NCBI GenBank assembly: GCA_964408735.1
Contig: CAYPAX010000149.1
Span: 1 to 7,577, forward strand
Length of the DNA stretch: 7,577 nt
Direction: 5' to 3'
Source: UBA7887 sp964408735
GTDB lineage: Bacteria; Pseudomonadota; Alphaproteobacteria; UBA7887
Part shown: piece by piece, positions 5,658 through 7,577 of the stretch
Position numbering within the stretch: position 1 is the stretch's first letter
Layout: every line of letters begins with the position of its first letter
Position numbers and translations under genes: made by a program
Notes under the pieces: model-generated
What the model saw: only the letters and a program-made list of their open reading frames with translations
Database searches by the model: none
What the model was told of the DNA's origin: nothing

Positions 5658-7517
5658 CTAGTTCAGCTCGTCTAACAGTGCCTTGGCCTCCATCAGGTCG
5701 GCGGTGTCGAAGCCCTCGGTGAACCAGTCGTAGACCGGGGCGAGGAGATCGCGGGCTTCGGTGGCTTTGTCCTGGGACTGCCAGAGCCGGGCGAGGGAGG
5801 TGGCGGCGCGGAGTTCCCAGGACTTGGCATTCTGTGATTGCGCTGTCCCGATAGCGTCACGGAAGGCGGCCGCGGCCTTTTCGCCATTATCGGAGCTTTC
5901 CTGAAGCATGATTTCACCGCTGATGCGTTGAATTTCAGCCAGATGAAATTCCTCGTTCCATTTTGCGATTTGCGAAAGCGCTTCGTCGAGCCAAGTGTGC
6001 GCCTTCCCGTAGTCGCCAAGTCTGGCGCTTATTTGGGCCATCCAGGCCTTCATGTACGGCACTACGGCGCCGCATCCGATACCTTCCCACAACTCCAGCC
6101 CTTTTCCCATTCGCGCCAGGCCACCTTCAGTGTCGCCGTGTAGGTTCTGAACATAGCCCCCGAACAAATCGCCCGCGGCAATCCAGGGAGCAAATCCGTA
6201 CCGATCTGCAATGGGGATCATTTCTTCCAATCGCTGCTCGATGACCTCCAAGTTTCCTGAATAGAGATAACTGAAATTTCCCCAGCCGAGCGCCTGACAG
6301 AGCTGGAATGGGTGATTGAGCTTGCGAGCGACGTCGTCCTTCATATCGGACACGGCCATGGCTTGCTCGGGATAGCCGGTGATCCACAACGAATGAGCCC
6401 GATACACGCCGCCTTCGACCATCGGGTCTAGTCCGTAATCGAAAACAATCCTCGCATGCTTCTCGACGTCGAAGACTTGTTCGACGCGTGCGTAATGCTC
6501 AGGTATCTCCTGAAAATGTCCGCGCCAGCAAAGTGCATTCACCAAACATCGCCGGGCAACCATTTCCAGTGTTTCATCACCAATATCGAGCGCAATATCG
6601 AGCATTCGCCGTCCCAAGCCTACGGAGGCGTCTTGATCTCCTTGCACAATGTAGAAAGTGAACATTCCATGCAGTGCCGGAAATATCTTGTCGGGCTTGT
6701 TGACCTTCTCGGTCAACGGGCCTACGCGCACGAAGACCTCTTCGGTTTTCGGGTTCGCCCAGCCCATGGTCAACATGCGAACATTGCCGAGTCCGATCTC
6801 AAGGGCCAATTCGCGTTCAAGCCAAACCGGTTCCTCCGGTGTGTTCTTGACCAATTCCAGGCCACGTGTGAAGTGCGCGCCCGCTTCGGCCATGGCTGAT
6901 TTAAGCATGGCGGTCTCACCGGCCTTCTGCCAAAGCGGAATGGCCTGATCCAAGTCGCCTGCTTCGGTGAAGTGGTGGGCAAGCAACTCAGGCTCGGTAT
7001 CGAGGACGATTGGCATGCTTTCCTTGATCACGTGCGCAATCTTGGTGTGCAGCTGGTGTCGTCGAGCTTTGAGGAGGCTTTCATAGGCCGCGCTCTGAAC
7101 AAGCGCATGCTTGAACATGTAACTCGCATCCGGCGGATTGCCTTTGCGAAATACCAATTCGCTTTCGACAAGCTGGTTAAGGGCAATTGAAAGCTCGTTG
7201 TCGCCGAGGGCCGATACGGCAGCGATCAGACCATGCGAGAACTCGCGCCCGATACAGGCGCCGATTTGCGCAATTTCTTTGACCGGCGATAACCTGTCGA
7301 GGCGCGCCATAAGACTATCACGCAGCGTGGAAGGTATAACGAGGTCGGACACTGGTGCGACAAGCTCATAGTGGCCATTGGCCCTGGCAACGAGCCCGCT
7401 TTCGATGATGGTCTTGGTCAACTCCTCCACAAACAATGGCACGCCATCGGTTTTCTCGACGATTTGATCCAGAACAGCATCAGGCAGACTGGCACCACCG
7501 GTCACCTCTTCTACCAT
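5658..7517 (-). CDS. C-terminal part (AAA lid plus TPR) of an adenylate/guanylate cyclase-type ATPase, 5'-truncated
   Basis: 619 codons from the first in-frame ATG, but recognisable sequence (LGRRHAAAMVEEVTGG) begins upstream of it near 7540 and an in-frame TAA lies at 7551-7549. No ribosome binding site precedes the ATG, so it is not the native start. Landmarks in order: KTDGVPLFVEELTKTIIESG (23-42), PSTLRDSLMARLDRLS, FKHALVQSAAYESLLKARRH, PELLAHHFTEAGDLDQAI opening the TPR array, and the conserved end AKSWELRAATSLARLW...WFTEGFDTADLMEAKALLDEL. In intact proteins this follows a class III cyclase domain and a P-loop AAA ATPase domain, often with an N-terminal SAM domain; all of these are absent here. 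The remnant probably has no nucleotide-binding or cyclase activity. Two sampled 60-base lines of the body are 48% GC, against 68% in the last ~75 codons. Confidence 0.85.
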   Translation of the reverse strand: MVEEVTGGASLPDAVLDQIVEKTDGVPLFVEELTKTIIESGLVARANGHYELVAPVSDLVIPSTLRDSLMARLDRLSPVKEIAQIGACIGREFSHGLIAAVSALGDNELSIALNQLVESELVFRKGNPPDASYMFKHALVQSAAYESLLKARRHQLHTKIAHVIKESMPIVLDTEPELLAHHFTEAGDLDQAIPLWQKAGETAMLKSAMAEAGAHFTRGLELVKNTPEEPVWLERELALEIGLGNVRMLTMGWANPKTEEVFVRVGPLTEKVNKPDKIFPALHGMFTFYIVQGDQDASVGLGRRMLDIALDIGDETLEMVARRCLVNALCWRGHFQEIPEHYARVEQVFDVEKHARIVFDYGLDPMVEGGVYRAHSLWITGYPEQAMAVSDMKDDVARKLNHPFQLCQALGWGNFSYLYSGNLEVIEQRLEEMIPIADRYGFAPWIAAGDLFGGYVQNLHGDTEGGLARMGKGLELWEGIGCGAVVPYMKAWMAQISARLGDYGKAHTWLDEALSQIAKWNEEFHLAEIQRISGEIMLQESSDNGEKAAAAFRDAIGTAQSQNAKSWELRAATSLARLWQSQDKATEARDLLAPVYDWFTEGFDTADLMEAKALLDELN

Positions 7518-7540
7518 CGCCGCTGCGTGGCGCCGGCCTA

Positions 7541-7577
7541 GCCCGGATTATTCACGGCTCGGTAGAATATGGTTGGT
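7541..7577. mobile_element. Possible insertion-sequence end at the window edge (IS1380-like by appearance)
   Basis: Homology of the TPR gene to its family stops at about 7540, in a CTAG tetranucleotide (7538-7541). Beyond it, GCCCGGATTATTCACGG (7541-7557) resembles, from memory, terminal repeats of IS1380-family elements, and the gene's frame meets a TAA at once. The element body lies outside the window, so identity, terminal repeat length and target duplication cannot be verified. Confidence 0.3.

Overview
The window looks like a GC-rich proteobacterial chromosome, most likely an alphaproteobacterium of Rhodospirillales or Rhizobiales type. This is inferred from base composition and gene families: a TakP-like TRAP binding protein, an AAA/TPR-type adenylate cyclase and a CmcJ/NvfI oxygenase. 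No rRNA, tRNA or marker gene confirms it.

Left part (1-2601). A CarF/TMEM189-type lipid desaturase gene on the minus strand (22-453) stops just after its last histidine cluster and appears C-terminally truncated. It diverges from a LysR-type regulator (583-1518). The regulator converges, with a 24-base gap, on a metal-dependent amidohydrolase of the ACMSD/decarboxylase-like superfamily (1543-2466, minus). That gene diverges from the next one through a 135-base region carrying two perfect 7-bp inverted repeats.

Centre (2602-3879). A full-length CmcJ/NvfI-family oxidoreductase gene has an excellent ribosome binding site and a complete HxD...H iron triad. Regulator, amidohydrolase and oxygenase form the most plausible functional unit, perhaps a regulated small-molecule oxidation and hydrolysis or decarboxylation pathway. 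The substrate cannot be read from sequence.

Right part (3880-7577). This is a patchwork of damaged genes, all on the minus strand. (a) An exact 23-bp tandem repeat abuts a RAYT (REP-associated tyrosine transposase) gene that has lost its C-terminal half and carries HVY in place of its HVH motif. (b) A 40-codon reading frame with a strong Shine-Dalgarno starts like the SAM domain of SAM/cyclase/AAA/TPR proteins but runs directly into the RAYT. (c) A TakP-like TRAP substrate-binding protein is complete in its mature part but has no hydrophobic signal peptide. (d) A short unrecognised coding-like peptide lies next. (e) The AAA-lid plus TPR C-terminal portion of an adenylate/guanylate cyclase-type protein has its upstream part cut off near 7541 by sequence resembling an insertion-sequence end. 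Base composition steps sharply inside this last gene.

The left half reads as intact metabolic genes. The right half reads as a site of repeated insertion and deletion. I found no CRISPR array, RNA gene, origin or toxin/defence cassette.
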